DNA of 64,000 bases. It comes from Utricularia gibba. Lineage: Eukaryota > Streptophyta > Magnoliopsida > Lamiales > Lentibulariaceae. Position numbers and translations under genes: made by a program. Below the pieces are notes generated by a model. The model was not told the origin of the DNA and searched no databases. It saw nothing but the letters and a program-made list of their open reading frames with translations. How positions within the stretch are numbered: the stretch's first letter is position 1; each line of letters starts with the position of its first letter. Of the stretch, positions 49,776-63,744 are shown one piece after another. The DNA lies in NCBI GenBank assembly GCA_002189035.1, contig NEEC01000015.1, positions 2,505,515 to 2,569,514 of the forward strand, in the 5' to 3' direction.

Positions 49776-51819
49776 TCAAGCGGCGGAGAGGACGCCGAGA
49801 TCGTTGTACGGCTTCTTCGATTGAGCCAGAGGATGTTTCCTCAGACCGCCGAAGCAGAGATAACGATTCATGAGTCTCCTTGTTCCCCAGAGATTGCGCT
49901 GGGTCTGCCTCCGCGCCTGCAGGGTATCACAAATCTCGCCGTCGCATTGAATGTCTCCTTTTCCGATGGCTTCCAAGGAACTCAAAGAAGAGAACGATAA
50001 CTTAGAGAATGAACTCGATCGCGATTTCTGGGGTCTCCCGTTTCTCTGTGCTGTTTCGGAAGCTTGCTTCTTTTTCGCCATTGGACTCGAATGGACTGAA
50101 AGGGGGCGTTTATTGCAGTAACCGCTGCTGATGTTGGAAGAAGAGGTTGCGGCGCCTGGCTTGGAGAATCTCTGCCGGAGAGGGATGTGAACTTGGTCTG
50201 AATTCGCGGTGGTGCATTTGACTTCCACCAGTTTCTTGATCTTCTCTGAGGTTTTGGACCATGTGTAAAGAATCCCTTTTCCGCGTGGATGACCTGCAGA
50301 AGAACAAGACTCGGGTTTCACGCCTTTCGGCGGCGGGCTGTTGTATATATCCGGAGAGATTGTGGTGCTCAGCCGATACGGTTCTGAGGGGGTCTCTATT
50401 CCGGTGTAGAGAAATATTTCGATGTCGCTGATCCGGAACGAGGTTCCGGGGCTGCTACCCATACTCTGTTTCCTGATATGGGAGGCGAATACTTTTCTCG
50501 CGGAGTAATCCTGCGTGCTGAAAATACCTCCGGCGGAAATCAGTTGCCTGGTGAGGATCTCTGATGACGGAGTGTTCGGCTTCCGGCGCAGAGTATCCAA
50601 AGGGGTTAACCCATCTCCATCCCGGATGTTTACATCGATTGATTCGACGGTCATTAGAAGCTCGACAAGATCGGAGTGAACGTTCTCCGTGATCGCTAGG
50701 TGGAGAGGAGTTTTCCCTTTGTTGGTCTGTGCGTTGATCACTTGTTGGATATTGAAAATTTCTCCGTTCAGTAACCGCTTCAGGAGATTGATTTGGTGAT
50801 CTACTGGGTGGAAACAGGGGTTCTGGAAGCCTGAGATGACAGCGTGGAGAAATGTTTCGCCTGCGTCGTTCCGAGCGGTGATGAGCGTCGGGGATGAGGA
50901 GATTAATGCTTCCACGGTGGATAAATGGCCTCTGTTTGCGGCCAAGTGCAGCGGCGTGTTGCCGTGGTTGTCTGTAGAAAACACCATCTCCGGTGCAGAA
51001 GAAAGCAAATCTGTCACCACCTGCAAAAATAATTTTTTTTCCGGGGGACAGAATCAGTCAGTCTCTGGAGTAGAAATTGAAGAGTTCTTCTTTTTTTTTT
51101 TCTATCGGATAGTTGTCTCACCTCAACCTGTCCACGGCCGGCGGCGGCGTGCAAAATCGTGGCGCCGTTAACATCTCTGTATCCCATCAAGGAGTCCTCG
51201 GATACGGAATCGCGCAAAAGCTCCTTGAGCAATTTGAGGTTACCGCCCCTCGCGGCGGCATGAAGAGCCCTATTCATGATTTCCAGCCTGTACGCCGACG
51301 GAATCGCGTCCCCGATTTGGTCCCCAAGGCGAGGAAAGGCCGCGAAATCGAGAACAATTCTGAAGACCTCCGTATTTTTGCTCCTCGCGGCGGCGTAAAG
51401 AATATCCGTAACCCCATATTCACCTTCCCCGAACACCAATAACGGATCTCGCCCAATAGTTCCTGTACAAAACCCAAATCCCCCGCAGAAGCCGCCGTGT
51501 AAAGAAGCCAACCGCCATATCCGCCACCATTTAATGGATCCTTCCCCTCTTTGCCCTGACACTCAATCAATAGATTCCTCGCCACCTCCGACCTGCACTT
51601 GGCGACATTCTGAAACTGCGCCTCGTCGTCCCAAACAGTCTCCAGTCTCCGGATTCTGCGAAGGGACGTCAGTTTGATGAGGTTGTTAGCGTCCAGTCGG
51701 ATAAGTTCACGCACGACGTCGTAATGCCCATTCGCCGCCGCCCAATCCACCGGAGACACGTACCACCACTGGTCCCCCGTGCTCTCCCATCTCAGCGGAA
51801 AGTTCATGGGCAGAGACAT
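49776..51819 (-). CDS. ankyrin-repeat protein, soluble type (apparent one-base frameshift)
   Basis: Two exons, 51819-51122 and 51020-49776, about 647 residues. It starts MSLPMNFPLRWESTGDQWWY, followed by ankyrin repeats: SPVDWAAANGHYDVVRELIR, LLYTAASAGDLGFVQELLG, DILYAAARSKNTEVFRIVLD, RALHAAARGGNLKLLKELL, ATILHAAAGRGQVEVVTDLL, NTPLHLAANRGHLSTVEALI and KTPLHLAITENVHSDLVELL. The C-terminal part is Ser/Lys-rich with no membrane span, unlike the ACD6 type. The frame slips by one base near 51452-51454, where the coding strand has three G between VQELLG and DPLLVFGEGEYG; exon 1 is one base short of a multiple of three. Related plant proteins are known only as ankyrin-repeat family proteins; function unknown. 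Confidence 0.86.
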
Positions 51820-54001
51820 TTTCTCTCCGTGGTGCTGGTGATGAATCGAAAAGGTTCAACAAGGCAACCGCTGGCGCTGGCTGCACAAATCCGATCGCCC
51901 CCACTTTAATGACCAATTAAGTGCATGATGTGTAAGATACGTCAGATTTCCTTTCAATTACCTTTCCCCTTACAAAACGGATAAGAAAAGAAAACTTCCA
52001 AAGTCCTCCGGTCACTTTTGGGCGGCGGCTGCCGGAAAGGCCACCGGTAGTCCCCCACCCGCACCACTTTATTGCTTGATAACTGCCTATCCCTTATCTG
52101 CACAATTTGTGCATTATTTACTATTTTTTAACTTTTAATTCGATTAAAAAAAGGTTAAATAACAAATTAGTGATTCCAAATAAATAAATGCGAGATTTTT
52201 TAATTGAATGGGATATTCTCCAATGGCATCATGCCGCCTGCCTGCCATTTGCAATAAAGTTACTTTATACCAATTCTCAAAAGTACCCCCGACATTTCCA
52301 CGTGGGGCACGGGGTAAATATTCCCAAACCGGGTTCGGAGTTTGTTATGAACCGGGAATAAGACATATATGTATATATATATTAATAATATTATGATATA
52401 TTTAATTATAATGGATAAATAATCACATTAAATAATAATATATATTAATTGTATGTAAATTAAAATACACTATATGAACTTTAATGGAGGACCAAACATT
52501 ATTTAATTAAAATTTATGATGCGTGTTTTTGCATGATTGGTGGTTGCCGTGTCTTAATAAAAAGGTGGCGAGGAGCACGTGATCCCCTCCCACCTCTAAA
52601 CCTGTCGACGATGAACCACTTCGCCGGCCCCAAATTCATCACAATCCTGCCCTAATTCCTCGCTTCTGATCTATGAAAACGAGATGGGATTAGTCGAAAA
52701 CTTGTGAAGCAGAAAATGCCCGCCCGATGTGATGGAAAAAGCAGGAATGAAGAAGACGACGAGGAGGGGGCGGGGCCCCTTGCCTTTAGGACAAGTCGCA
52801 ACCGAGCGTGGGGACGTGTCGCATTCTCTCGGATCGGGGGCACAGCCGTCGGATGACAGGAGCTGGCTAGTGGTAAGTAATCTCAGCCGCAACCGCAACC
52901 GCAACCGCAAGCAAGCCGCGCTGTCCTAGGGAGAAATGGATGCTCCGAGCGCCATGTGCTCCTAAAGCATGCTTCCCTTCTTTTGTGCACTGTGTCCATG
53001 TGGCCTGCACTCGCCTTGCGCTGAACGAATCGAATGCCATTTATTGGATACACGACTCCTCTGTATCAGAATTATTGACAGTGGGGTTGGGCAGTGCTCA
53101 TTCTGGACACACGGTAACATGTTTTCAGACGACGACATTGAACACATCCAGTTTAACTTCTGCTGAGGATGTTTTCAGGGACTACACTCGCTTGCTGGAA
53201 TTAACGCCATAGCCTTACAGTGAAATTCGATGGGCTCGTGAGTGTTAATTTTTAAAAATGGGTTAAGGTCCAATTCTCCCCATGGACTTGGCCCACACTT
53301 TCCCATGACTGGTTTTTGATGGGGCTCCGATAAGAGATGATCGGAATAAAAAAAGAAAGCATGTTGACTAGAATACTGGTAAGTTCCACGGACAATGACA
53401 CGTGATGGTTCAGAAAGACACGGCAGAAGACCCACAAAGCTGGGACTTCATCTTGGTTGAGAGCCTCACCTTGGTGAAGAGCCAGTCTGTCTGTCGGCAG
53501 CCGTGGACTCGCATCACACAGAAGGGGAGATCAAGAGGGGTAAACCTTGCAAGCTGGCGAAGAATCCAAAGGGCTGCGCCGAGCTGGGTGAATAGAGTGC
53601 AGCAAGTGGTGCTCCAAAGTTTCCTGGGATCACACCTCACAGATAAATGGTTCTCGTGGTTAGGCTGAACAGTGCAAGAGTCACTTCAGGGGGTTCTCCT
53701 GCGCAGGCACACTCCTCGCAGCTTTCTGGTCACATCTCATGCTACTCATCTCGCATTTCATGTCTTCTGCTCTACGTCTTCCGAATCCCTTTACAGCACG
53801 GCGATAGTAATCTCTTTCGCAAGAACAACTATGGATGGTAATCTGTCTCTCCACAGCTGAATAGGGGGCATCAGTATTTATGAGAAATCCATGCCAAGTA
53901 ACTCCGTTCGCAGGAAAACCAGGCTTCGGGGAACCAGCTTACTTGTTCATATCAACAAACAGATGGAATATAACATACTGATCATGCTTCTAGCAACGAT
54001 G
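51820..54001. other. long intergenic region
   Basis: About 2.2 kb: ankyrin-gene promoter, an AT-rich part (52120-52520), a GC-richer part (52560-52930) with four CCGCAA hexamers at about 52887-52910, and the SKIP14-like 3' flank. Several 60-100 codon frames overlap on both strands between 52650 and 53840 but none shows family features. Confidence 0.5.
52887..52910. repeat. hexanucleotide repeat
   Basis: Four tandem CCGCAA units. Confidence 0.8.
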
Positions 54002-55727
54002 TCACCCCTGAATGTGGCAACAAACAGAAACTAGGCACTCCCAAGTCATATCCGTTAAGGTCCAGCAGGGGATGCAAAGTGGCTCCAGAAAAAAGGTTTC
54101 CACATATGGTCTGTCCACCAAACAGCAGCCGCAGTGGACACATCGAGGAATGCAGCATATGCAAGCTCTGCAGACGGTGGAATTGATCTTGGCTGGGCAG
54201 TTCTCTGCAGGACAGTCATACACTTGACTAGGCCGCTGACATCTTGGACATATTTCAATGTCTATAACACGCTCATCTTCCAGGGAAAGATACACTTCTC
54301 CATCACGAAAAAATCTTGGTTTATAGTTTTCACATTGCCTTTTCCCATTATCACCTAAAAGAAGCTTAAAATCATTGAAGAGCTGTTCTGTCAAACCATT
54401 TAGGTTGCCAATCCTCAACTTTTTTATACCCGGCTGGGCAGCAGAGTTGAAGATCTTTATTGTCTCATAAACACTTCCAACAGTGAGTTTCATACATCCT
54501 GCCACATTTAACTGCACCACAAAAGTAGATACCATATTAGAACTCCTCGCTAGAGAACATATCCTGGTGTAGAAATAGGATGAAACTTGTTCCAATAAAT
54601 TCTAAGGCTTGAAAAACTAATATAATAACGGTGACAAGCCTTAAGATTTTTTAAATCTTCTTATCTGCAAAGCGATTCATAAATAAAACGTGTAGTAACA
54701 TTAATGACCAATTATTCTTAAATCCATGCATCACCAGCGATATAAGAAATTAAGAATGGCATGTGGTAACAGCAACATCGACAAACACAAAGCGCCTTCC
54801 ATATATTTAATTTAAAAAAGGAAGAAGTAAAGAAAAGGAAACAGTAATCATTAAAAAAGAGATCTTGGAAACATAGTCAGACCTTGGTCAGTCGTGCATT
54901 GGCTTGGAGTACGTGTCTCAGACCAGAAATAGTGATTTTCGGACACTTCACAAGGCTCAAGCTGTGAAGTGTACCCTGAGCTCTATTTGTTAGTTTCAAA
55001 AGAGCACTATCTGTAATCAAATCAGAAAAAGGATGGCCAATAGCAATATTTCTCCAAAGGGAGGATTATCCCGAACAGCATCATTCAATCTCTTGCAAAT
55101 GCGTTCAACTGTAAACAACTCCTTGATGCTAAGATAGCCAAGAGAAAAAAGTATAGCATCCACCTGAGAACCTTCCTCATCAGAACTGAAACTCCTCCTA
55201 TCGTCATGTTCACACTTTTCACAATCAAATAGCATAAAATCCTTCATTTCACTAGAGAGTGACTTGTGATCACTGCTTGCTTCATCTTCCTCGTGCATCA
55301 TTGAATCAGCATCGACCACCACATTTTTTATTTCCTCTTCAGGAGTAGGCAAACTAAAATTGACTTTTGCAACACATTCATCATCTTCGAATCCATCTTC
55401 AATAGTACCCCTATCTTTCTCCTTCTGGGATGTTTGCAACCCAAAATCCTTGATCCAATCACCAACAGAAGACACAGTGGTCTCTATACTGAAATCCATC
55501 CCAAAAGGATCCACAGGGAGACTGATGTTGAAATCTATAGTAAAATCGTTGGGTAAATTTATGCTCACCTCCATTCCAAAAGGATCGCTAGGCAGCAAAT
55601 CATCGAAATTGAAGGAATCCCCATCTAATTTTGTATCCTCACCATTCACCGAATTCTTTATTTCAGGATCTCTTCGTTCCTGCTTTAAACACCGCCCACT
55701 CACATTCTCCTCTAGATGTACCACCAT
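54002..55727 (-). CDS. SKIP14-like F-box protein (apparent one-base frameshift)
   Basis: Two coding exons, 55727-54883 and 54511-54002, about 451 residues. It starts MVVHLEENVSGRC after a probable leader intron (acceptor near 55740). Two DPFGM motifs (LPSDPFGMEVS, LPVDPFGMDFS) are typical of SKIP14 N-termini. The F-box reads LFSLGYLSIKELFTVERICK. Leucine-rich parts follow (LTNRAQGTLHSLSLVKCPKI) and a Cys-rich C-terminus: IDIEICPRCQRPSQVYDCPA, CRACICCIPRCVHCG. It should be the substrate adaptor of an SCF ubiquitin ligase. The frame slips by one base at about 55057-55061 just after AVRDNPP, where the family continues LWRNI; exon 1 is one base short of a multiple of three. Confidence 0.86.
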
Positions 55728-56588
55728 ATCTTGCCCACTTGAAAAGACAAAAACAAGACGGAGCAAAATTTACACCGATGGCCAGAATGACACTAGAAAG
55801 ACCCGATTTTCAACTCCAAACCCTCAAACAAAGAACAATTCGGCTGCAACCCCTTTCCATACGGCCAATGAACCACGAAAAATCGGCTCCAATCTTTCTC
55901 CTTTTTCCAAAATACCAGATCCTCAATCCGAAATGGATAAAACCCAAAAACAATCACGGTAACGGACGACAGAACTCCACAAGGGCAAAGCAATAAATGG
56001 ATACGAGAACCATCGAACGAACACGCAAACAAAAAAAAAAAAAAACGAACACGAAATCAGGCAGCGGACTCCGCTATTTCTGCTGCGCATACAAATCCAA
56101 TAACAGGTTTGCCCTTTGAAACGCTCAATGCAGCGGAATGGTGGCAGAATACCACCGAAAAAGCGCCTTAAATGAACGCAGACGTTCGAATAGCGCCCAA
56201 ACCGGAAGAAAAGAGCGAATTCAGAGGAATTAGGTTGTCATCGTGGGACGAGACGCGAGACGCGTGGAATCCTTTAGAAAATTGATGAGAATATAATTTT
56301 TATCATTAGTTTTGACTGATTTATTCAAATTAATTTATTCTCCACAATTAATTACTAAAGAATCAAAACACTCACAAACTCGGTCAAATTAAAAAAAAAA
56401 ATCAGTCACTTTTAGGATATTTAAAATAAATAAGTAATTTTGACCAATTCTGATTTCGAATCTACTCTCTCATCAAATAATAAATAAATAAATAAATGCC
56501 ATTGTTGTAGTATTAAGTAACTGAGGGGAAAAAGCAGTCAGCTTCAAAAATGATTGAAAATCAGATAAGAGGAACTCTCAAAAAATGT
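55728..56588. other. intergenic, SKIP14-like promoter/leader and PGAP1 3' flank
   Basis: Probable 5' untranslated exons of the SKIP14-like gene at about 55750-56030, then AT-rich sequence (56280-56520). No separate gene supported. Confidence 0.45.
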
Positions 56589-59500
56589 TCAGTGGGAGTG
56601 TTTTTTGGATCTGTGGCGCGTCTCTCCCGTTTTGTTTCTGTGCCTCGTCCCCATGATCCTACAGCTGAATGAGAGCACTCCAACTGCCGCCATTGCATAG
56701 AACACTCTGTAGGGAGCTGATGCCAAGGCGCACACAAAGCAGAAATGTCCGGCCAGGAGATAGCAGACAAGCCTCACTCTGAGCTCCCACCGGGGAGTCA
56801 CCTGCGTTCCCAACGAAAATGGACCTGATTCGGGGATAGAATGGCTCAAGCCATGGAGAATGATGCCGATACAAAGTGTAGAATCCTCGAGAGGAGGCAG
56901 GGTTTTGCCAGTTCCGGCACGCTGCAAATAGGGGAAGGATTGTTTAAATGTTGTAGTATGGTAGTGCATGTGGGAGATTTCATGTACCTGAAACCTGGCC
57001 ACGAGAGAAGGTAGAAGCATAAGGAATCCGAGTAAATGCAGGAGAAGTATGCCATGTTGGTGGTGAAAGATCTCCAACTGAGTTTCATTGTAGCTCCTTG
57101 CAGATTCTGAACTGGCAATACCATCTGTATCAGATATATTGTTATCGCCCTCGTTTTGAGATGCATAAAGCTGCTCATTGGTACAACGGCTGCGAAGTGA
57201 AGCCATCAGAGAACTGTGTACAGACAGGCAATATCAGAAACGGGCGACAGGATTGAGGTCAATGAATCTAAGTGCTAAGGAATAAAAATAAGCTGATGCC
57301 TGGAGAGAGCGCCATGGCACTGTGAAGCATGTGACAAGAGTAATGCAAAGAGACCCAACGCTGGATGTACAAGACAGATGAGGACTATGGCAATGGCACT
57401 GGTAAAATGGATCGCATTCATTCTGAGTACTCTTATAATCTGCACAAATGAAAAAATGAAGATTTGTACAATCAAATCTGGATAATCCAGTAACATTCCT
57501 AAACGAGATGGGCGGAAACATCCATAAAAATAAATTCTACATAAGGTTACCTTTACTGATACGAATCTGAACCAAAAATTGATAAGCCATCGAACACAAG
57601 GAAAACTCATATTCCCTTCCTTTAACTGCCAACTGCATTTTTTTTTAATCCAAAGGATCTCATTCATTTGATTACAAAATAATAATGGAACGGCATGCAA
57701 TGAAGTGCATGAACACAAGGAAGAATAAAAACATGTGCTGATGTACAGATCGACTAACCTTTTCTTTATTGATACATGGAAATTTCCGGAGACAAAGAAA
57801 AACAATTGGGAGAGTAGTGTTAGCAAAACTACTATGCCATTTGCAACAATATAGCATAGGATTGAAACAATACAAAAGGTTGTAGTTGGAGGTGAAGAGT
57901 GAAAGATGAGAAAAGATAAGAGCAAAATGAGAGCAATGGGAATTGCAACGAGGAGCAAAAATGTCCTTGAGTTGCTCATATTTGATTCAATAGCAGAAAG
58001 AACTGAAGGTATAGGCTTATCAAGATCCCGTGCATAAGTCTGGCACATCAGAGCAAAAAAGATGACTGCAAAGCAAAGTCCACATATCTGCATGGTTTTT
58101 GATCCATTAGAGAAATAATGAAAGCAACTCAGAGAATTTGCAAAGAAGAGAAACATACATTTAACAGTAATATGTGCCAAAAGTAAATGGGTAGGAAAGT
58201 GAAATAAAATATAACGCCTCATTTTGAAGTTTTGAGAAATAGCGGTTAAAAAATTCAGACCCATGAACCAGAATGAAGTCTATGATGGTAAAGAGCTTTA
58301 AATATTACCCTTGGAAAATATAACATCAAGAATCTACCCACTGCGCTACCAAGAGAAACACCAAAAGTAGCTTTATATGAACAGAGTGGATCAGCCTGCA
58401 GATGTCAGGGAACCAAAAACTATTAGGATGAGCACAAGGAATACTAAGAAACCCAAAAACAGATGGAGGTTTCCTTGTTAAATGAAAAGATTAACGGTGA
58501 GTACAAGTATCAGCACAGTTGTTTTGTCAGTGTCTTGAGAAGAAGTCAAAAAGCCAGGAGAAGAATCCACAACAAGTGTCTCAGACTGCAAATTTGGGTA
58601 GACATGCAAACCAGATGTTCCATCCCAAGCAAGTGCCACAGGGGGAAACAGCGAAGTTTACAGAGTTCTGCACCGAAAACATAAGTCACGGGAGGAGGAA
58701 TAAAAAGAAAGGAAGTGATAGATTCTATAGGGACTATGACCCCGTCAGAACTATTGAGTCCTTCAACCCACTTAGGACTCAATATACAGTTTTTTATTTC
58801 TCTATTAATCTTTATAAGTTCCAAACAAACATTGATCACTAAGGGAACTCATAACTCATGAGGGTGAATAAACACTCACTATTAACTCATCAATCACCTG
58901 ATTCTTCCACAACATAATCATTCTTCTTAATTCCACATCCAGTTGTTGTTAGGGATAATGAAAGAGGTAGCAGACCAATGCTAATAGAGAGCATAATATT
59001 TACAGCAAGAGGATGATCCTCCTCCATATTCAAATCCTGAAAACCAAAAGTAATCAGGTTTTATCCTATACCAGATTAATGTAGCAAACAGGTTCATCTT
59101 TGTAACTATCATTAAGAATTGAAAGCAGAACCTTCTCTGAGTATAACGTCTGAAACAGCATGCTGGGGGAAAATATGTGGTTTCCACCGTTGGTTTCAAA
59201 AAACTGTCCTATTCCCATTGAAGCTGCTGGCGGAGGTCCACCTGAAACAACCTGAGAACAGAATTTAAGATCTAACATTTGGAGGCTGAGTAATAGGGCA
59301 GGAATCCTGTTAGTTTAAGGGACAGAGTGATGCCATTACATAGTGAAGCTATGAATATTTCAGTAAAGTCATTGGTTTTCATTCAGTCAACTCACGTGGT
59401 AAGATTTCTATGCTTAACTTGCTTCAAAAGCAAATAGCATCCAAATTTTTTTGTTCTTTGATTTTTTATTTTTTATTATTATTTTTTTTTTGTGATACGC

Positions 59501-62500
59501 ATGCCAACCTCAGTAAACGACTAAAAATATTTAAAATCTTGGGACAGCTTTATAAAATTATACAAGAAAATTATGTCTTATGGAACCTGAAAAATGGGAC
59601 GTCCATTAGGAAAAAAAACCAGCAATTATCAATCAAGATATGTGTAAAAACTTCAAAGATGAGATGTACCAGATGAGCCACTGAAATTGTCAGGAACCTG
59701 AAGCCATCCATGTCCTGAGGATCCAACCAAAAAACAGCAGAAGGAGGGGCTTGCTCTGTTTGGCTGCCTGGCTCAATCTTGCGGAATAAGCACAAGAAGT
59801 CAAGGCCAAGAGTACCCTAAGTCTCTTATGGAAGAGAATAATGTGATAGGCCATACCTGCTTGGGAGAAGGTCGGGAGGGAATTGGGACATTTTTGATGT
59901 GATATCAACGACGCCTTTTTTCGAAAAAGATATTGAAGCTGAAGTATTTCTTTCAGGCCAGAGATGGAGCCTTACACCAGAACAAGGTGAAAGGTTTGTG
60001 ACAAAAACAAAGTGGTTTTTCCTACCTGGATCCTGTACGATAATCTCTTTGAATCCTTCTTAAATGAAGACACCATACTATTATGAAAGGAAATTTTTGG
60101 TCCTCTTTTAGATTGATGGTTCAAATGTATATCATATGAAATTTCGTTGATAAATAAGAATCTCTAAAAATTTTGAAGTGGATTTTTAAGACAAATTTCG
60201 CATTGCAAGACTATCATGACTCAAAGTAATAAAGAATAAAAAAAAAGATGATGAACACACTAACTGAACTTTACCAGTTTCTCAAAGTCCAACCACCGTC
60301 TTCTTCCATCCCTTGCCAAAATAATGAGTGTCTTTATTTGGATGTGAATGTCTCTTTGTTTCCCATCTTCAATCCAGTGAGCATTATTCGGGCATTTTGG
60401 GGCATCAGAAATCCTCAAGTCTGATTTATTTTAAAATGTCTAGGAGTTCTTAAAGAGTATCATACCACAAATATGAAGAATATAACGAAAATTACAAGAC
60501 TCCAATTAGAGGCAGAGTAGCGTATATAAAAGCCAAAAGGGATGAACGAGATTAGCATAAATAAAACCAGGAAACCATAAATGAGGAGCCTCAAGTCTTG
60601 TAAACACTGGTTGACCATATAATGGGGATAAATAGCAGATTGAAGTATTTTTCAGGTAAGCTTCACATTAAATTACCCGGAATTAATCGTGCATTATTTG
60701 AAAGATTGTTGGTCTTTTGGGCCAGGTGTGGTTGCCACTTTGAGATGAAGCTTCTTGGGATTCCATTCTGAAGCATTTTGGAAAAAATTCCAAGTCTTTT
60801 CTCTGCATCAGCGATAGGTTGGCCTGTCTTCATATCTATCAAGCTGAGGAGAGTGTGTGAGACCTGCATTTACAGTAGGAATTCCAGATCAACGAATCTG
60901 GTGAAAAAGACAAGTTCAGTTAATTGAAAATAACTTACCTGCACGACAAGCTGATTGCACCACAAGATAACCTGATGCTCCATTGACAACCAAACATTTT
61001 TCATACTCATGCTGCTGATCATAAATCCATGGGTTTCTGGAACAATTCCTTCAAGGACTCCAAATTTGCACGAACCTAGGATCATAACGGCAATCTAAAA
61101 CCATCTACTTCTATTTTTCAGGATCAATAGAGCAAACCACATACTTGATGCCAAAAATTTTCAAATTGAAACAGTAACAGAAAATCCAAATGTTATTACC
61201 CGGTGAACACTTCACGTTCTCCAATATTTACCTGATAATCATTATGGCCACTAGAGATTGAGATGACAACAACATGAGAAAGGATGGGATCAGAAACGTA
61301 ATATCCAGTGTTAGAGATCTGAGCCTTGTATCCTTTCCTCCATTCCAGATTCACACGTTTATAGTACTGGGCCAACGATGGTTGGAAAGCCACAGGAGGA
61401 GATCTGCATAAAAATGAGGAAAAACCATGAAAACCTGCAGGACAATGATAAACTGAAAATTTATTTTTTGAGATTCCATGTTTACTGGTGTGGACTTGAA
61501 AGTGTCACTATCGTTTCAACTGCATTCTTCCTCAAGTTCGGGTGCACTAAAGCAGCCCTTGCAACAAAACCACCCATAGAATGGCCGACTAATATCACAC
61601 TTTTGGGTGGGCTACCAACAACAGAAGCACCTTCTTTTCTTCGAGCATCATGGGATTCCTTATACTGATCCAAGATCTACATGCAGGACCATGACAGGAA
61701 CGTAAACAAAGGTGACAGGATTAGCAGCATGAAGTTTTTTCTAACTTGGGATGTATAAAACGATTCCAGAACTTCTTCAAGGAAAGACAATTATTGAATG
61801 TGTGTGAGAGAGAGAGAGAGCAGTACTCTGTTGATGGAGTACACTACATATTCTGCATGTTCTTGAACTATATGAACATCCAGCGCAGAGTGTTCACCTT
61901 CAAGATCAACAGCAAACCAATCTAGCCTAGTATTATATATGTTGGGTAACGATATGTTCTTCAAGCTGGCACCCACTCCAGCCACAAAACTTGTGGAAGC
62001 GTGGAATGAGTTTGATTCAAGTGGTCCAGCGTGATACGCCCTATCTGATTCTGCTCCGAGGGATCTGACCTATGCCATTGCCAAAAAACATGAATAATGG
62101 TTCACCTCTTTGGGTTAGCGTGGTTGTCCAATATAAAATTTCATCTGCGGATCACTAAAAATTCTCAAAGAATACGAAAATGCCTTTGGATTACACAGCC
62201 ATCGCGTAATTACATCAAAAAAAGTTTCCTCAAGCAGTTGCACACCTGTTTGTAGCTTCCACCATTTCCAGGATAAACAAAACAGGAACGCCATTAAGTT
62301 TTTTAATGTGATCACTGAATCAATCCTTCTCCAGCCCTCATGGTATAAGTACAAACCATACTTCTTATAAGCACCATTTTCCGCCATAGGTATTGGAATG
62401 TATGTTGGATACATGTACGTCATGACACAACCATTTGAAATCGGCTTCGACAAATTGTACAGCCCCACGATTCCAATCCATAGGCAAATGATGACAACAA

Positions 62501-62558
62501 GAGCCAATCTTAATTTCTTCTTAGAAGGTCTCAGATCTGAGACACCTCTATCTGCCAT
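56589..62558 (-). CDS. PGAP1-like GPI inositol-deacylase (at least three apparent one-base frameshifts)
   Basis: Large minus-strand gene, start MADRGVSDLRPSKKKLRLAL at 62558. Resolved exons: 62558-62246, 62069-61827, 61676-61486, 61403-61232, 61075-60939, 60863-60677; further exons about 60430-60278, 59960-59690, 59280-58980, 58090-57750, 57430-57290, 57206-56985, 56925-56810 and 56800-56589. One N-terminal membrane span is followed by the lipase core: YPTYIPI, YGLYLYHEGWRRID, RLDWFAVDLEGEHSALD and the nucleophile elbow VGHSMGGFVARAAL. The C-terminal third has several membrane helices and ends TRHRSKKHSH. PGAP1 removes the inositol-linked acyl chain from GPI anchors in the ER. One-base slips occur at about 62313 and 62270 in exon 1 and at about 61052 in exon 5. 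Exon edges after 60677 are not resolved. Confidence 0.87.
61805..61820. repeat. (GA)n microsatellite in a PGAP1-like intron
   Basis: Seven to eight GA units next to the donor of exon 2. Confidence 0.75.
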
Positions 62559-63744
62559 CTTCACTGATCACGAGCACACAGTTGAGTAATTGTTCATCCT
62601 ACAACAACCACCAAGAGTTGAAATTGCCCATAGAAAATGGATGGTCGCAATACCAACTCCCGTGAAGTACAAAACAAGAATGGGCTAGTAATATCCATCA
62701 TGAGCCATGGAGAACACCTCCCAAACACGACGAGACATCGCACAAGATTATAAGAACGACGAAAATGCATAGAATATTACCTAAAAAACTTGAACGAAAA
62801 ACGAAACGAAACTACCTAAAAGAGAGAACTGAATTCATCCTTAGCGTCGAGGTGAAGATCGAGAACAGACAGAAGCGGGCGCGGTAAATAATTTTTTAAC
62901 CGCGATGGAAGTTAATCAGTCACAGTTAAACAATTCAAAACACGGCCCCTATTGAAACAGTAAAAAGTCTTGTATTGTTTCCGAATATTTATTCGAACTA
63001 TTTATACTTTCTTAAAAATATAAATTAGAAATAGAAATAATTTATAGAAATAGTAATGCTGTTACTTTTAATTTTTACTGTTAGTATAATTTGATTTTAG
63101 AAATATTTCTACTATAATTAAAAATATAAATTAATTATGTTTCCTGCGAAAATTATTTTTGTTATTTTAAAAGTAAAAATATTATCCAGAAATATTCAAT
63201 AACATTGATTTAGTATTCTATTTTTAAAAATTTCTAAAAATACTCAAATTCCAATGTTTACGAAAAAACTAATCGTACTGAACAGCGGTTGAGTTCATAG
63301 TTCTGAACTGCATTTCAACTTCGTCTTCTTCATCTAACAACAGTTCTTTCTTTAACGTTTGAATTTCAAGTTCTAAGTAACTGAGCAGGAGACAGAGGAA
63401 ACATCCCCACCGAAATCTGGAAAGTTCATGTGCTGAACATTCAATAATGTTATGTTTTGGATTTTGTTTTTGCTTTGCTCCTCCAGTTTTTGAGGCTGTG
63501 CATCTCTCAGTTGTATGCAACAACCTGACCTTAATGTAGGTTCATCTTGTTTAATTCATGGTTTTTCCTACGCCTCTGCTGTACCCAATGAAGCCACACA
63601 GACAACCAACGACACAAACAAACAAATACACCCTTTAATTCTTCTGGAAATCTGTGGCGTCTCCACGTTTTCCAGAGCTATTGCAGTTTGAAAATGCTAA
63701 GAATCGTTTAGTCCTGGTGATGCATGACAGAGTCCTTTTCATAG
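62559..63744. other. intergenic
   Basis: PGAP1-like promoter, then a very AT-rich part (62990-63250) and sequence with no supported gene. Confidence 0.5.

Noticed and set aside
52650-53840. Several overlapping 60-90 codon frames on both strands
   Set aside because: None shows a domain, signal peptide or splice-consistent extension; typical of GC-richer noncoding DNA.
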